Of a stretch of DNA of 64,000 bases, positions 19,826 to 31,211 are shown piece by piece. Made by a program: the position numbers and the translations under genes. The notes beneath the pieces are model-generated. The model saw only the letters and a list, made by a program, of their open reading frames with translations, was not told the DNA's origin and ran no database searches. The number at the start of each line of letters is the position of its first letter. Within the stretch, counting starts at the first letter, position 1. The DNA is from Arcuatula senhousia (Eukaryota > Mollusca > Bivalvia > Mytilida > Mytilidae), in NCBI GenBank assembly GCA_963971305.1, contig OZ020305.1, positions 2,823,001 through 2,887,000 on the forward strand. The letters run 5' to 3'.

Positions 19826-21500
19826 TTAATTTAAAATACAAACACCAAGGAAATACATGTCATATATATATATATGATGAAAAACATGATATTCTTTTTT
19901 AATAACATAATTTGTTTTCTTTTCATCCACCAATGTTATAATTTTCTGACATTTTCCTGTATTTTTTAGCCATGTCACAGTCAAAGTTTGCATACTATGT
20001 TTGCCAAAAGGAATTAAAGACAAAGAGGTCCAGCACAGAAGAATATGTTCGTTGCTTTTCAGCACTTTCTGTTCAAGGAAACTTTGACTAAGGTAGTGTC
20101 AACGAACCGTCTGATATACTGGTATTCCGGCAGTAACAGATGAATACGGACATTTTATCTCAATGTTAACAACCGGCTGTTGATTGAAATCAGTGTGACC
20201 ATTCTTTACTGGGCGTAGAGAACCATATGGGGAAATGGCTAAAACATTCCTGTTTTCATCATCTTCGATCATATACACTCCTTCTACGTTATAAATTAGA
20301 TCAGGATACAAGACTGGCATTATTTTGGCCTTCAGTGTCGCTATTCCATTGATCTCATTTTCTGTCCCAAATGACATTGCAGCTTTTTCGAACTCTGAAA
20401 ATTCTTTCTTTTTCCCACTAAATAATTCGCCGAAAAACTCTTTCTGTTGCTTCAAAGATGTTGCTCCTATAGCTTTATGAATAGAGCTTCCGGTAAATTT
20501 TACTTCTTTTCGGACATCAAACCACTGTTTGGTACGCTGCTTTGTGATCTGGGTTGGCAATGCGTAACCATGGAGACGAAGAGCTATCAGGGTTTCTTCC
20601 GGTGTTAAAAGTTATGTATAGTTTTCTTGTAATTGCAAATCAACCTGTGTCTCCTTCTTGAAAAGATGACCAGCCCCGTTCAGGATTGAAACAGCACAAC
20701 ACAATTGTTCTAAGGTTTCCATTACGTCTTTTGTTGTGTTAGAACATTGATACAGAAATGTTTGTAAATGGTTGATTAGGTACCGATCTTTGGACAATCC
20801 CTTATCACGCAACTTTGACAAAGCGTACGATTTAGCTTGAGCTAGTTCCCTAACGGGTTGATGTCTTCTACTGAAATGACAATGAACATCCTTAAGTTGT
20901 TCTGCAAGAATTTCATGATTTTGTGTTGGAACTTCCGTCAATTGTTCATCGTTTGGAGATCATAAACCATATTCTCAATTTTACAAATTAAATCTTTGTC
21001 TGACACAGGTGTTTGCTGTACAGCTAGCGTTCCCTTATCTTCACAACCCAGTAAATAAACATCTGCTGTATTTGGAATGATTTTTTTTCCATCAAATAAC
21101 ATCACATGGGACTCATCACGAGCATTCGATGCATAGACATCAACAAAATTGGTTTGATTAGACCTGGTGATATGTTTTATCTAAAGCCGTCGATTGTATT
21201 AAAAGGACTGTATTCCATGATGACACTTTCACTAGGAACAGCAAAGTTCACATATGTTTTCAGTGGATCATAAAAACCTTTTTGTGTTTCACCTCTGGTG
21301 ACAGTTCCTTTGTGTTTAAAAATCTTTCCTTAAATCTTAGAAACTTACTTCCAAAAAGAGATTTGCCTGTCCACCAAAATTATTTTGTCCCTTTGGAATA
21401 TCTCATAGCAGTTGTTGAGGTTGATGACAGCCATTCTATATAATCAAAAAACAGATTGATGCAAAAATTCTGCATGGGAAATATGTCGTTTTTAATGAGA
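19826..21500 (-). pseudogene. Broken YqaJ-type (lambda exonuclease-like) nuclease gene
   Basis: Reading leftward, coding remains include DVYASNARDESHVMLFDG and NTADVYLLGCEDKGTLAV (about 21170-21000), a helical region (20941-20615), then TPEETLIALRLHGYALPTQI and QRTKQWFDVRKEVKFTGSS (about 20600-20500). ISPYGSLRP and NIEIKCPYS follow at about 20240-20130, and further family-like sequence continues to 19830. The YqaJ/lambda exonuclease fold normally uses an SPDG aspartate and an E-x-K pair. Here EIK is present but the SPDG-like aspartate reads tyrosine. At least two in-frame stops (20612-20614 and 20099-20101) and a frameshift near 20941 interrupt it. Such genes are multicopy in molluscs. Whether it belonged to a transposon is unclear. 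Confidence 0.65.
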
Positions 21501-21526
21501 TTATTAAGTAAAGTCCGAAACGTATA

Positions 21527-21883
21527 CTAGTAGTCCTTTTCGACTGCATTTAATTTTGAAAATATTATCTGCATGTCTAAATTCCAGTTAATATCATCGA
21601 TATAAGTTGCTTTTTCCTCATTCTGCAAGTGGTCCAAGCTATGGGAAGTTGAATCATTTGGATGCTCTTCATTTGATCGTACATGAACATCTTCCTCTGG
21701 AATAAGATTTATCTCCGTATTCCAATTTCCTTGGCATGTGGTCTTTTCTGTTGTTCGTCTTCGTTTTGTTATTTGACATAGCTTGCCAAGACTTAAAAAG
21801 CTTTTACGTTTTCTTTGCATCGTACCTGAAACACAAGTGGGTATTGCAAAGAAAAACGTAGAAACTTTATATAATCGTGGCAT
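21527..21883 (-). CDS. Unrecognised 118-codon open frame upstream of the nuclease remnant
   Basis: The frame begins with a hydrophobic stretch, then a basic run (KRKSF, KRRRTTEK) and an acidic C-terminal half with DDINWNLDMQIIF. It lies on the same strand and just upstream of the YqaJ remnant and could be its N-terminal exon or a separate piece. Composition is plausibly coding but no family was recognised. Confidence 0.3.
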   Translation of the reverse strand: MPRLYKVSTFFFAIPTCVSGTMQRKRKSFLSLGKLCQITKRRRTTEKTTCQGNWNTEINLIPEEDVHVRSNEEHPNDSTSHSLDHLQNEEKATYIDDINWNLDMQIIFSKLNAVEKDY

Positions 21884-22778
21884 AAACTCATGCTTAACAT
21901 TGTATCATGTTATTCTGGATTATAATATGCACCAAAACATAAAACATTGCTAACCTATCGATTACTAAGCCCTCAGTATTGTCGAATTAAACTTTTCAAA
22001 CCTTTAAGCATGCATCTTGCTAAGCAACCCTAGGTACACATACCATAACAATTTCGTTGATGTGTCAGGAAGTGCTTGGATGCGGACGTCGACATCGACG
22101 ACGACGCTGACGCTCGTCGTATCACGTGAGCCCCCTTACTTTCTTGAGGTGATTTTTAAAGGAAAAATTGTGTATGAAAATGAGCTATTGTTTTTAGAAT
22201 GTGCAATGGGGTTAGACAAGGAGCAACGAATGGACATTAGTACTTTATTCACCTTCTTTTTGGAACCATAAAATCCCGCTTAATTTATATTCTGTCAAAG
22301 CAAAGACTGGGTATGATACATTAAATAAACGCCTGTAAACATCAAGAAAGAATGTGGCATCATACTTAAAGTAAAAGTTGGTATTTTAAAGTCAAAAGTA
22401 AAAACTGTATAATTGTGGCATAAACTCATTTTTAACAATAACAACGGCGAAGTATTTAATGTTTTGACAGGTATATACTATGCATTTAAATATACAAAAG
22501 TAAAATTATGTATATAAAAAGTAAATATCAAAACTGCCCAACTTAGCGCTGCTGGTGGAGTTTTAATTCCCCGAGGTTAGCCCGCTCCGGCATCAACACT
22601 TTTGTGTTGACGAACACATCAAAGCTATAAAATATCTGTTTAAATTTCTAAAATGTCAAAACCCTAAGAATCTTCCTACCCAAGACATAGGTTGGTCTTA
22701 GTCACCATTTGGTTTCTCGTTCGACATTTTTTTTATATTATTCTATGCTCTTCATATTCATGTAGTGTTTGGAATTGA

Positions 22779-22840
22779 GCGCCGCAGATTCTTGAGTAGT
22801 TGAGTCTTGACGAAACGCGCGTCAGGCGTAGCAAAATTTA
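22779..22840 (+). ncRNA. Degenerate hammerhead-ribozyme-like motif
   Basis: GTTGAGTCTTGACGAAAC followed by GCGCGTC and AGGCGTA can be read as a short stem II (GTC/GAC), the GAAAC core, a minimal stem III (GCGC) and a GUC cleavage triplet. GCGCC upstream could pair with GGCGT for stem I. The usual CUGAUGA core is not intact, so activity is unlikely. Related short-stem-III hammerheads are known from bivalve retrozymes. Confidence 0.35.
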
Positions 22841-23601
22841 TTGTCTGGAACTTTGTTGTAATTTATATATGTAAAATCAATCTCAAATGTCCGAGAGAAA
22901 AGACGAAAAATGAAATGAGACGGGGTGGGGTGGGGGTAAAATCATGATGTTAAATCCCCTCTTTCCTATGATCTTAGTAAGCTCGATAAAGAACACAACA
23001 AGATTGTCAGATATCAAGGAATATAGAGATGATCATTATACCATGTATGTTGATGAAGATTTCATCAACATTTTTTCGTTGCTTCATTAGTTGCCATGTT
23101 TACATCTAAAAGAAATGTGGCATTGTACCTGAAACAAAAGTATGTATACACTATTATTTAAATTGGCGCAAATTCATGCTAAACCAGATCAGCGGTGCTT
23201 GATAATATAAACGATTTACTATATGTTCAATAGAATATTAAAAGACAAGGAGGAAATCTGTTTCTTTGCCGTTAAGTGGTGGATGAATAATGGTTCTTTA
23301 TTCGCATACCTAATTGAGTAATTAAATATAGTATATAACCAGATTTATATTCTCTATATGCGAGTTTGGTAACACATTTTTGTCATTGTTATTTTGCATC
23401 ATAATGATTGTGAAATCATATTTCTATTAAGCACTATAAGTTAAGCACAGTTCTTTTATGTTTGTGTGATAACAAATTGCATAAAATAGATGTGAAACTA
23501 AAACTGTAAAACCGCTGTGAGCATTGGCATCACAATTTTATAAGCGATACTGTCTATGAAGCAAAAGGCAAAGTATCATCTTTCGTGGTTTTTAGTAATC
23601 T

Positions 23602-23672
23602 GGCCCCGGTTTCATAAAACATCTCAAATTTGAGGAAATCTCAAATTTGAGATGTTTTATGAAACTGGGGCT
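23602..23672. repeat. 71-bp near-perfect hairpin (MITE-like)
   Basis: Arms built from GGCCCCGGTTTCATAAAAC and its complement flank a 5-nt loop, with a CTCAAATTTGAG dyad inside each arm. A decayed relative with GGGTTTCATAAAACAC is at about 34768. Confidence 0.7.
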
Positions 23673-24490
23673 TGAAGCAACGACTTACCATTTATGTTGA
23701 TAATTCTTTCAAAGCAAAGGACTGTTTGGGTTAATCAGTTCATATGTCGATTAAGCAGAAAGTGAACTTAAAACTCAAGATACATAAAGTTATTATTTTG
23801 TAAACATTTTATTTGTGCGTATAATTGGAAGAGAGCAGACCTAATTGGACTCTTTGTTGCAGTGGTATATATCGCCTTAAAAGAATGAATAGAGATACTA
23901 TTCAACACTGCCCAGAAAAAAAAACTAAAGCATAAAGGTATATTGGTTATTATTATTTTTAACACGAAAATAAATCTTGAGTGCATGTTAAATATTCAAT
24001 TTAAGAACTCAAAACCAACTTTTTTGATTGATTTATTTTTATATACTTTCCCCAACTCTAAACGAATTATTCCCGACAATTTCCAACAGATATCTGCTTA
24101 TACCGTCATAATTTATGAACTGTCAACAATATAAATAAACATTCTACCTGGTTGTAATTATTTTATGATTTTCGTGATATTAATACATTTTGGGGCTTGA
24201 AATTCAAATGCTTTTAAAATATATTAGCACATAGGTTAGAATTTCACCGTAAAACTCCACCTTTGTCCGCTTTTCACGAAAATTACTTAAAACAATATGA
24301 AAAAGTGATTACACTGGACAAAATCTATAACCGTTCCCCTTAGAAAAGACATTTTTTACATGTAATTAAATGAACCTCTAGTAGCTTAAAATAAAGAAAT
24401 GCCTTACCTTGTCATAACTGAAGTGGGTGTTTTGACCGTTTACCAACTGTGAGCAGGCTTAGTTCCGGAGTGGCCAGATAAATTATTCTA

Positions 24491-24711
24491 TCAGTTTCTG
24501 ACCCGTGACCTTATTTCACAAATATAACGCATAGCAAAGCGGCACTCTATATTATTCCACTGGTATCCATGAAGGTTGCGCATCTGTACACAATGCTCGT
24601 GTGAATAGTTCGGTTCGTTAGGATGCCAATCAGCATAACTGAACCGTTTCAAGCTGTGCGCCCAATACCAGAATTTGCCTTCTACATCTTCATGGCCGCC
24701 TATCCAGTAAT
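24491..24711 (-). CDS. Lectin exon 4 (terminal)
   Basis: The acceptor is GCCTTTGTAG and the stop is TGA at 24493-24491. It carries WIGG, EPN, the last two cysteines and YICE, so the carbohydrate-binding site is intact here. Confidence 0.9.
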
Positions 24712-27700
24712 CTACAAAGGCAAAGAGATGTTAATGGGACATTCAGATGTTCGAAAGGGCAAAGCCAATACCAGGAAAGCAAAAAAAAATATAACACGAA
24801 CGAGATCAGTACGAAGAAACAGACATTATAAAATACAAAACTCAAAAGCAATCAACAAATCGAACTCTAGAAGTAAAGAGAGTAAACGCAGGTGCCCCGG
24901 AAGAGTAAACAGTTCCTGCTTGCTATATAGCACACCCACCGCGCTGATAATGGTCAATTTAGCGTGTCAAATCAAGGAAAGGACAAAACAAATGGATTAA
25001 GTGTCCGTTTACCAACTGTCCCATCAATATTTCTATCAATAAATTACTTTCTTTAATTTTATATTTGTTATGCTTCTTATGCTCCTTGCAGTCTTCTGAT
25101 TTGGTACTTAAAGATATATGTTATAGGTAGCTTTGTTATCACTTCTTTTTCTACCAAGAAGTGAAGATTGGTCGTTTGAATTGCTCCGTTTTCCCCTCTT
25201 TTACCCTTTTATGACGTGTTACATGGCTTTTTAGTTTGGAATATGCTTTTGTTTGAACATGTCGTGTTTATGTTTGTGCGATCAGAAAAGGGGTTTGTCA
25301 CAATATAGGTCACTGGTTGTTTTTTTTAAGTGTGGATTTATCATTGGCGATGATTTATGAAGTACTTTTTTGCGGAAACATATTCTTTAATTTGTAGCGC
25401 TTTAAGAACAAACAGTTCCTTATTAAATGTAGCGTTATGGAACAACTGCAGGAGTTGTTAATGTGTTATTCATTGGAACACGAGTTGGTAATGGTGAGTT
25501 GGTGTTACACTATAATAGCGATGCTCATAAAATGTTGAGGAGAAATATGGAGTTGGATGAGAAACTAAGATAAGCAGTAGATTTGAAGAACATGCAGATG
25601 TTTACTTTTGTTGGGGTTAATATGAAGTTCACATAGTTATCGCCTTATGATCATGTTTCTAGAACACTTTTTTTCAACATTTCCATGTCCTTGTCGGAGT
25701 AATTGGCTGTCGGAGCTATGGATTGTCGGAGAAATGGGTTGTAAGAATAATGGGCTTTGAAATTAATGTGTTGTCGGAGTAATTATCTGACCACGAAAGG
25801 AGAACTGTGGAAATAACTGAATGAATTAATACCATTGTGAAGATCTATGGGTAAATGTAGAGCCAGTAAGTGCTGTCTTAGGTAAGACGATTCTTTGGAT
25901 GTCTCTACTTCAGCTAGGTAACCGCCGCTAAAATCCTCACATATCCTCTAAGAAAAAAAGATATAAGGGTATCTTAAATTATTTTAATAATAATTACATC
26001 TTAATCAAATCATGTCGCTCGATCCAATACAGAAACACTTCTTAATGCCAATATTTCAATTCCTTAAAAGTTACCATATGGAACAAAAATTCTCAATTCG
26101 AGGGGTCAGGAGAAATGTAGAACTAGTATCATTAATTAACAAATGAATATACATCACATTTGAAAAATTGAAAATTACATTAAATTTGTTACTTACACTT
26201 GTGTAATATTATACTTTGTCACACAAAGAAACGTTGATTCATAATTTGTAAGATTCATAGAAGCGCTTTAACTGTTAATATAATTTTAATGAAGTTTAAG
26301 ATTCACAAGTTTGTCATTCTTTTTAAACTTAAATAATAACCCAACTTTATGGGAATACCTGCGCTTCCGGCCAAGTTGCATTATCTGTACTAAACAAGTA
26401 ACAGGAATCCTGAAAATGTTCCCATCCTGTTTGACACGTGATTAAAACAGCGACATCTACCAAAGGAAAAAAAGACAAATAGAATTTTCCGAGCTTTTGG
26501 TTTAAATGTGTACACATCAATGGGATCTGGCCAGCTTCCTGTAATCGTGTTAATATGTAATGTATGGAAGCTTATTTGGGTCACATTATGTGGTGCCACA
26601 TAAAAAAAATCAACACAAATCGTTCCCACGATTTAACAATTCGTGGCCACGAATTAACAAATCGTTCCCACGATTTAACAATTCGTGGCCACGAGAAACA
26701 AATCGTTCCCACGATTTAACAAATCGTGGCCACGATTTGTTGAGTAAACAAATCGTTCCCACGATTTAACAATTCGTGGCCACGAGAAACAAATCGTTCC
26801 AACGACTTAACAAATCGTTCCAACGATTTAACAAATCGTTCCCATGATTTAACAAATCGTTCCCACGATTTAACAAATCGTGGCCACGAATTGTTAAATC
26901 GTGGGAACGATTTGTTTACCCAACAAATCATGGCCACGAATTGTTAAATCGTGGGAACGATTTGTTTCTCAACAAATCGTGGCCACGAGTTAATCGTGGG
27001 AACGATTTGTTTCCCCAACAAATGTGGCCACGAATTGTTAAATCGTGGGAACGATATGTTTTATCCACAAATCGTGGCCACGAATTGTTAAATCGTGGGA
27101 ACGATTTGTTTCCCCAACAAATCGTGGCCACGAATTGTTAAATCGTGGTAACGATTTGTTTACCCAACTAATCGTGGCCACGAATTGTTAAATCTTGGGA
27201 ACGATTTGTTTCTCAACAAATCGTGGCCACGAATTGTGATTTGTTAAATCGTGGGAACGATTTGTTTTATCCACAAATCTTGGCCACGAATTGTTAAATC
27301 GTGGGAACGATTTGTTTATTCGTGGCCACGATTTGTTAAATCGTGGGAAAGATTTGTTTACCCAACAAATCGTGGCCACGAATTGTTAAATCGTGGGAAC
27401 GATTTGTTTCTCAACAAATCGTGGCCACGAATTGTGAATTGTTAAATCGTGGGAACGATTTGTTTTATCCACAAATCTTGGCCACGAATTGTTAAATCGT
27501 GGGAACGATTTGTTTACCCAACAAATCGTGGGAACGATTTGTTTATTCGTGGCCACGAATTGTTAAATCGTGGGAACGATTTGTTTACTCAACAATTCGT
27601 GGCCACGAATTGACAAATCGTGGGAACGATTTGTGTTGATTTTTTTATGTGGCACCACATAATGTGACCCAAATAAGCTTTCATAGTAATGTCCTTGATA

Positions 27701-28639
27701 GGGTGTTGCCTCTTTTTAAAGCAAGCACAAATATATCTAAATTCTATCACATTTAGGTTACGGAAAGTTGCAAGTCTTCTTTCTTTCCCAATCGTGTCCA
27801 AACAAAACGTTGTGGTTTGTGTTGCTAACGAAACCCATGGTATCTTAATAAATATTTTCTTTATTTAATCAACTATAAATTATTTTCCCAGTTTGTTCTT
27901 TTATATTTTTTATTTTATTAAATCGTTTTTGCCTATTAAATCTGATGTAGGGGCGCTGCGCTTAGGTATCGTTCTATTTATCTCCATGAGGTCAATAGAA
28001 TGCATTTCTGCTCTCTCCTTTTAACCACTAATTAAACTGAATCTGCAAATGCACATTATCATGACATATACTGCTTATGACGACAAACTGAAGAGATAGA
28101 TATAATTATACATGTATCAATAAGACTTTCTGAAACAATAAAAAAAGAGAGACAAGCATGCATATGAAACCGACTTACTTAAACATTAAAATAGAGAGAC
28201 AAGCATGCATATCAAACCGACTTACTGAAACAGAAAAATAGAGATACAAGCATGCATATCGGACCGACTTACTGAAACAGAAAAATAGAGATACAAGCAT
28301 GCATATCAAACCGACTTACTGAAACAGAAAAATAGAAATACAAGCATGCATATCAGACCGACTTACTGAAACAGAAAAATAGAGAGACAAGCATGCATAT
28401 CAAACCGACTTACTGAAACAATAAAATAGAGAGGCAAGCATACATATCAGACCGACTTACTGAAACAGAAAAATAGAGATACAAGCATGCATATCAGACC
28501 GACTTACTGAAACAGGAAAATAGAGAGACAAGCATGCATATCACACCGACTTACTAAAACAATAAAATAGAGATACAAGCAACTTACTGAAACAAGAAAT
28601 TAAAATGGTTATCACAAGGGTCAGTTTAAACATAGCCAT
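24491..28639 (-). CDS. Secreted C-type lectin, four exons (28639-28588, 26456-26359, 25947-25833, 24711-24491)
   Basis: Joined exons total 486 nt (161 codons plus stop), with phases 1, 0 and 1 matching at every junction. Exon 1 is a signal peptide (MAMFKLTLVITILISCF). Exon 2 has CQTGWEHFQDSCYLFS and WPEAQ, exon 3 RICEDFSGGYLAEVET, exon 4 YWIGGHEDVEGKFWYW, WHPNEPN, CVQM and YICE. These are the standard positions of a single carbohydrate-recognition domain with the four conserved cysteines, the WIGG core and an EPN motif, which usually indicates mannose-type ligands with calcium. Length equals a one-domain secreted lectin of molluscan haemolymph or mucus. A foldback element and a 47-bp minisatellite lie in intron 1. 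Promoter elements were not identified. Confidence 0.9.
25833..25947 (-). CDS. Lectin exon 3
   Basis: The acceptor is TTTTTCTTAG and the donor AATG before GTATTA. It encodes the helix-rich part with GGYLAEVETSKESSYLRQ. Confidence 0.88.
26359..26456 (-). CDS. Lectin exon 2
   Basis: The acceptor is CTTTGGTAG and the donor GCAG before GTATTC. It supplies the first disulfide cysteines of the lectin domain. The foldback element starts only 112 bp upstream of the exon. Confidence 0.88.
26568..27680. mobile_element. 1.1-kb foldback element of two palindromic words
   Basis: Terminal inverted repeats start AAGCTTATTTGGGTC and continue through ATGTGGTGCCACAT into ATCAACAC. The interior alternates two short dyads: AATTCGTGGCCACGAATT (a perfect palindrome) and AAATCGTTCCCACGATTT. 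The second is written in one orientation left of about 26895 and in the opposite orientation to its right, so the whole element also folds on itself. No coding capacity and no clear target duplication were seen. Open frames across it are repeat artefacts. Confidence 0.85.
27681..28121. other. Lectin intron 1 remainder
   Basis: AT-rich sequence between the foldback element and the minisatellite. No gene or structured repeat seen. Confidence 0.5.
28122..28600 (-). repeat. 47-bp minisatellite repeating the lectin exon 1 splice donor
   Basis: About ten units have CTGTTTCA followed by GTAAGTCGGTTTG and ATGCATGCTTGT when read on the gene strand. The first part copies the last bases of exon 1 (TTGTTTCA) and the donor GTAAGT. 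The array starts at the exon and extends into intron 1. The exon-proximal unit is shortened. Confidence 0.88.
28588..28639 (-). CDS. Lectin exon 1 (signal peptide)
   Basis: Seventeen codons then one base, ending TTTCA before GTAAGT. The hydrophobic core LTLVITILIS is a signal sequence. The minisatellite 28122-28600 repeats this exon's last bases and its donor. Confidence 0.8.
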
Positions 28640-31178
28640 GTTTGTTTGTTCTATAAATATTCTTATCCTTCATGTACTGATAAGGTTATATTATGTTACA
28701 TTCACAGGACATTTGCGTACATGTACTAGTTCCTGATAGATAAATTCAAAGCTCTCTGCTTTTGCGCAAAAATGGATTTAAGATAACACTAAGCGGGGAA
28801 TGAACCAGAAAATTTGAAAAGAGAACCAAGGCCTCGTCAAACTTAATCGGTGATTTCCTTTATAGATAATAACCAGAAATAAGGGGGAGACAGGCCCAAA
28901 CCCCTCCTAAAGTCACCACTTTATGGATTATAAATGACAATATTTCATACAAACGCCAAGTTAGAGAGATTGTTTTTAGCTTTCTGTTAAATAAATGTAT
29001 TGTTGATATATATTCTGTTCAGTTAATTTTGTGTTTCTTATGTTTGTTTTTCCTCGTGCTGTTTTTGTTCGTGTTAACCGGTTATATCGTTACCCTTTCG
29101 GACTATTGAGACTAAAACACCCCATTGGAGCCTCTTTGGTTCTTTGATAAAAAACTGTTTGTGCCTGTCCTAAGCAAGGAATCTTTATCAAAGCTGATGT
29201 TTGTATTTCGTCGAATTTATGTTTATTGTTTTTTTTTTTGTTTTTTTTTTGTCTTTTAATTGCACGTTAGGATTGGGCTTGAATCATATAGTTTATTTTT
29301 AATCCATGGCCAAATGCAAATCAGCAGACAGCGACCACTGGGCATTTGACTGTTTTCCATTGTGGATTTTATAGTTTATATTGTAGGTTGTGTCGCGTAC
29401 TCTTATTCCACATCTCGATCATTATCTTTCACCAACGAACTGGTTTAGTTAGGTAGTTAATTCGGTAATATCAGGGATATGACATTGAAAGGGGTGATAA
29501 AATGAACATGAAATGATGATGAAGTTAAGGAAATGGGGATACAAAGCGGATCGGGTTGCCACTGTCAAAAAAGGGGAATTGGATAAGATCGGACTTTTTA
29601 GCCTCCTACATGGTGACCCTACGTCAGGGATATAAACATGAAATAATGATGTAATTAAAAGCGGAATTGGTCAACGTGGAGGAAAAAAATGTATTATCGA
29701 GTCGCGATTATAATGTTCTTAAACGTGCGAGGAATGTTGCATTTTTATCCCAAGACAGCTAGCGGCACCGCCATGCATTATGATAGAATAATTAGAAATA
29801 TGTTAATTTCAAACTATTTTTATAATATTTTATTCTTGGAAAACCTCAATCATTAAATAGTTGTCTTTCTGTTGAAAGCTACTTTAACTGCACGGTATCA
29901 AATTTATTTTCATCAAGCTGTTAGAATATTATGCAATTTATCGATATTCTGTCGTTTATCATACGTTTTTCATGTTCAATGCTTCCATCAGGATACTTGA
30001 AATGCATTTACTGGTTTTGAATTTTTCCATTTTTAACAAGAGAGATTAAATCGATGGATACCGATGGGTATTTCAATATTTTCATCGACTTTTGTATAAA
30101 ATAAACTTTTTCTGAAAATGGAATACGTTGTAATTGGAATTCTACAGAATTTGATCGATGTGGTATCTGCAGGAAATTGGAAATATAAAAACAATAATTG
30201 AACGAGACAATGGAATGAACATATTGTCCAAACACATTCAGGTCTCTCAAACAATTGCAGGCTCTAAGTATGTTTGGAGGATATTGCATCGCCCCGTTTC
30301 ATGATATAGATCTTATTGAACAGAAGATCTTCAAACAATATGTTCAATAGAACTTCTGCTTGCTTTTTATCGCAAAGTTTGAATGCTTTTTTTCATCTTT
30401 GATACATGTATATTAAACGGCCTAGGATCTCTTCAAAATACCTTAGAGTAATAGGCAAACATTTTAAAAATTCATTATACACAATTTTTTGTACTATAAG
30501 AAATATTTTCGAACCGGGAATACTTCTAGAAAAAAGATGTTTATGGATACAACCATGTTACCAGAACTCGAGACAGCATCCTAAAGAGGGCTACCGAGGA
30601 AATTGTCAAAATTTAAGACCTGTTTTGTGCAGATAGTAAGTTCGGAAAAGTTGTCAGAAATTAGGACCCTTTTGGAAGAAAGTTAAATACCGCCTACTCA
30701 AGGTCTATTTCCTTCATAAATTAGTGGTGTCAGAAATTTTGAAGCCCATTAAAGGAGTTTCCTGGTTTAAACCGCAATTTCTTCTAAAATGCCTGTACCG
30801 AGTCGGGACCATTGAAACCTTCAATTTTTTTCCTGTATGTCCTTCTTGTGTTTGTCTTTTCTTTTTGACATTGGGATCGAATCCCTGAGTTCCGTAGTGT
30901 TGTTATTCCCTTTATTTGCTAAGATCTATTATGTACTGAAAAACTCGTTTTTCTAGGTGACATACTACACCCATGGCCAAGGCTCATGTTTTGTACATTT
31001 TTTGGTCATATTGCCAAACACCAAGACCCTTCCTGTTTTCATTAGAGTTGATACATGTATACATGTTCTTATGTTGACTCAAGGAACATTCTATTGGGAA
31101 ATCATCCGCTCCAGTTTATGGAGTTTACGTGTACGAATTCGAATATCGCAATAAATTTGTTGTTCAAATGCCCGTGTG

Positions 31179-31211
<33 letters not shown>

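Larger units (their letters stand above)
21884..24490. other. Non-coding region with small repeats
   Basis: No gene seen. It includes a CGACGACGACG tract (about 22085-22115), a mobile-element-like block with GCTGCTGGTGGAGTTTTAA (22548), the hammerhead-like motif at 22779-22840 and the hairpin at 23602-23672. Confidence 0.5.

Noticed and set aside
22017..22271. 84-codon open frame over a CGACGACG tract
   Set aside because: Simple-sequence driven; no family resemblance.
24623..25000. 125-codon open frame on the plus strand
   Set aside because: Antisense to lectin exon 4 and an RT-tail fragment.
26560..27445. Several open frames with repeated RGNDLF or SWPRF residues
   Set aside because: Translations of the foldback element's palindromic words in different frames.
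28122..28600. Regular array resembling a CRISPR
   Set aside because: No unique spacers between repeats, and the context is eukaryotic. It is a tandem repeat that copies a splice donor.
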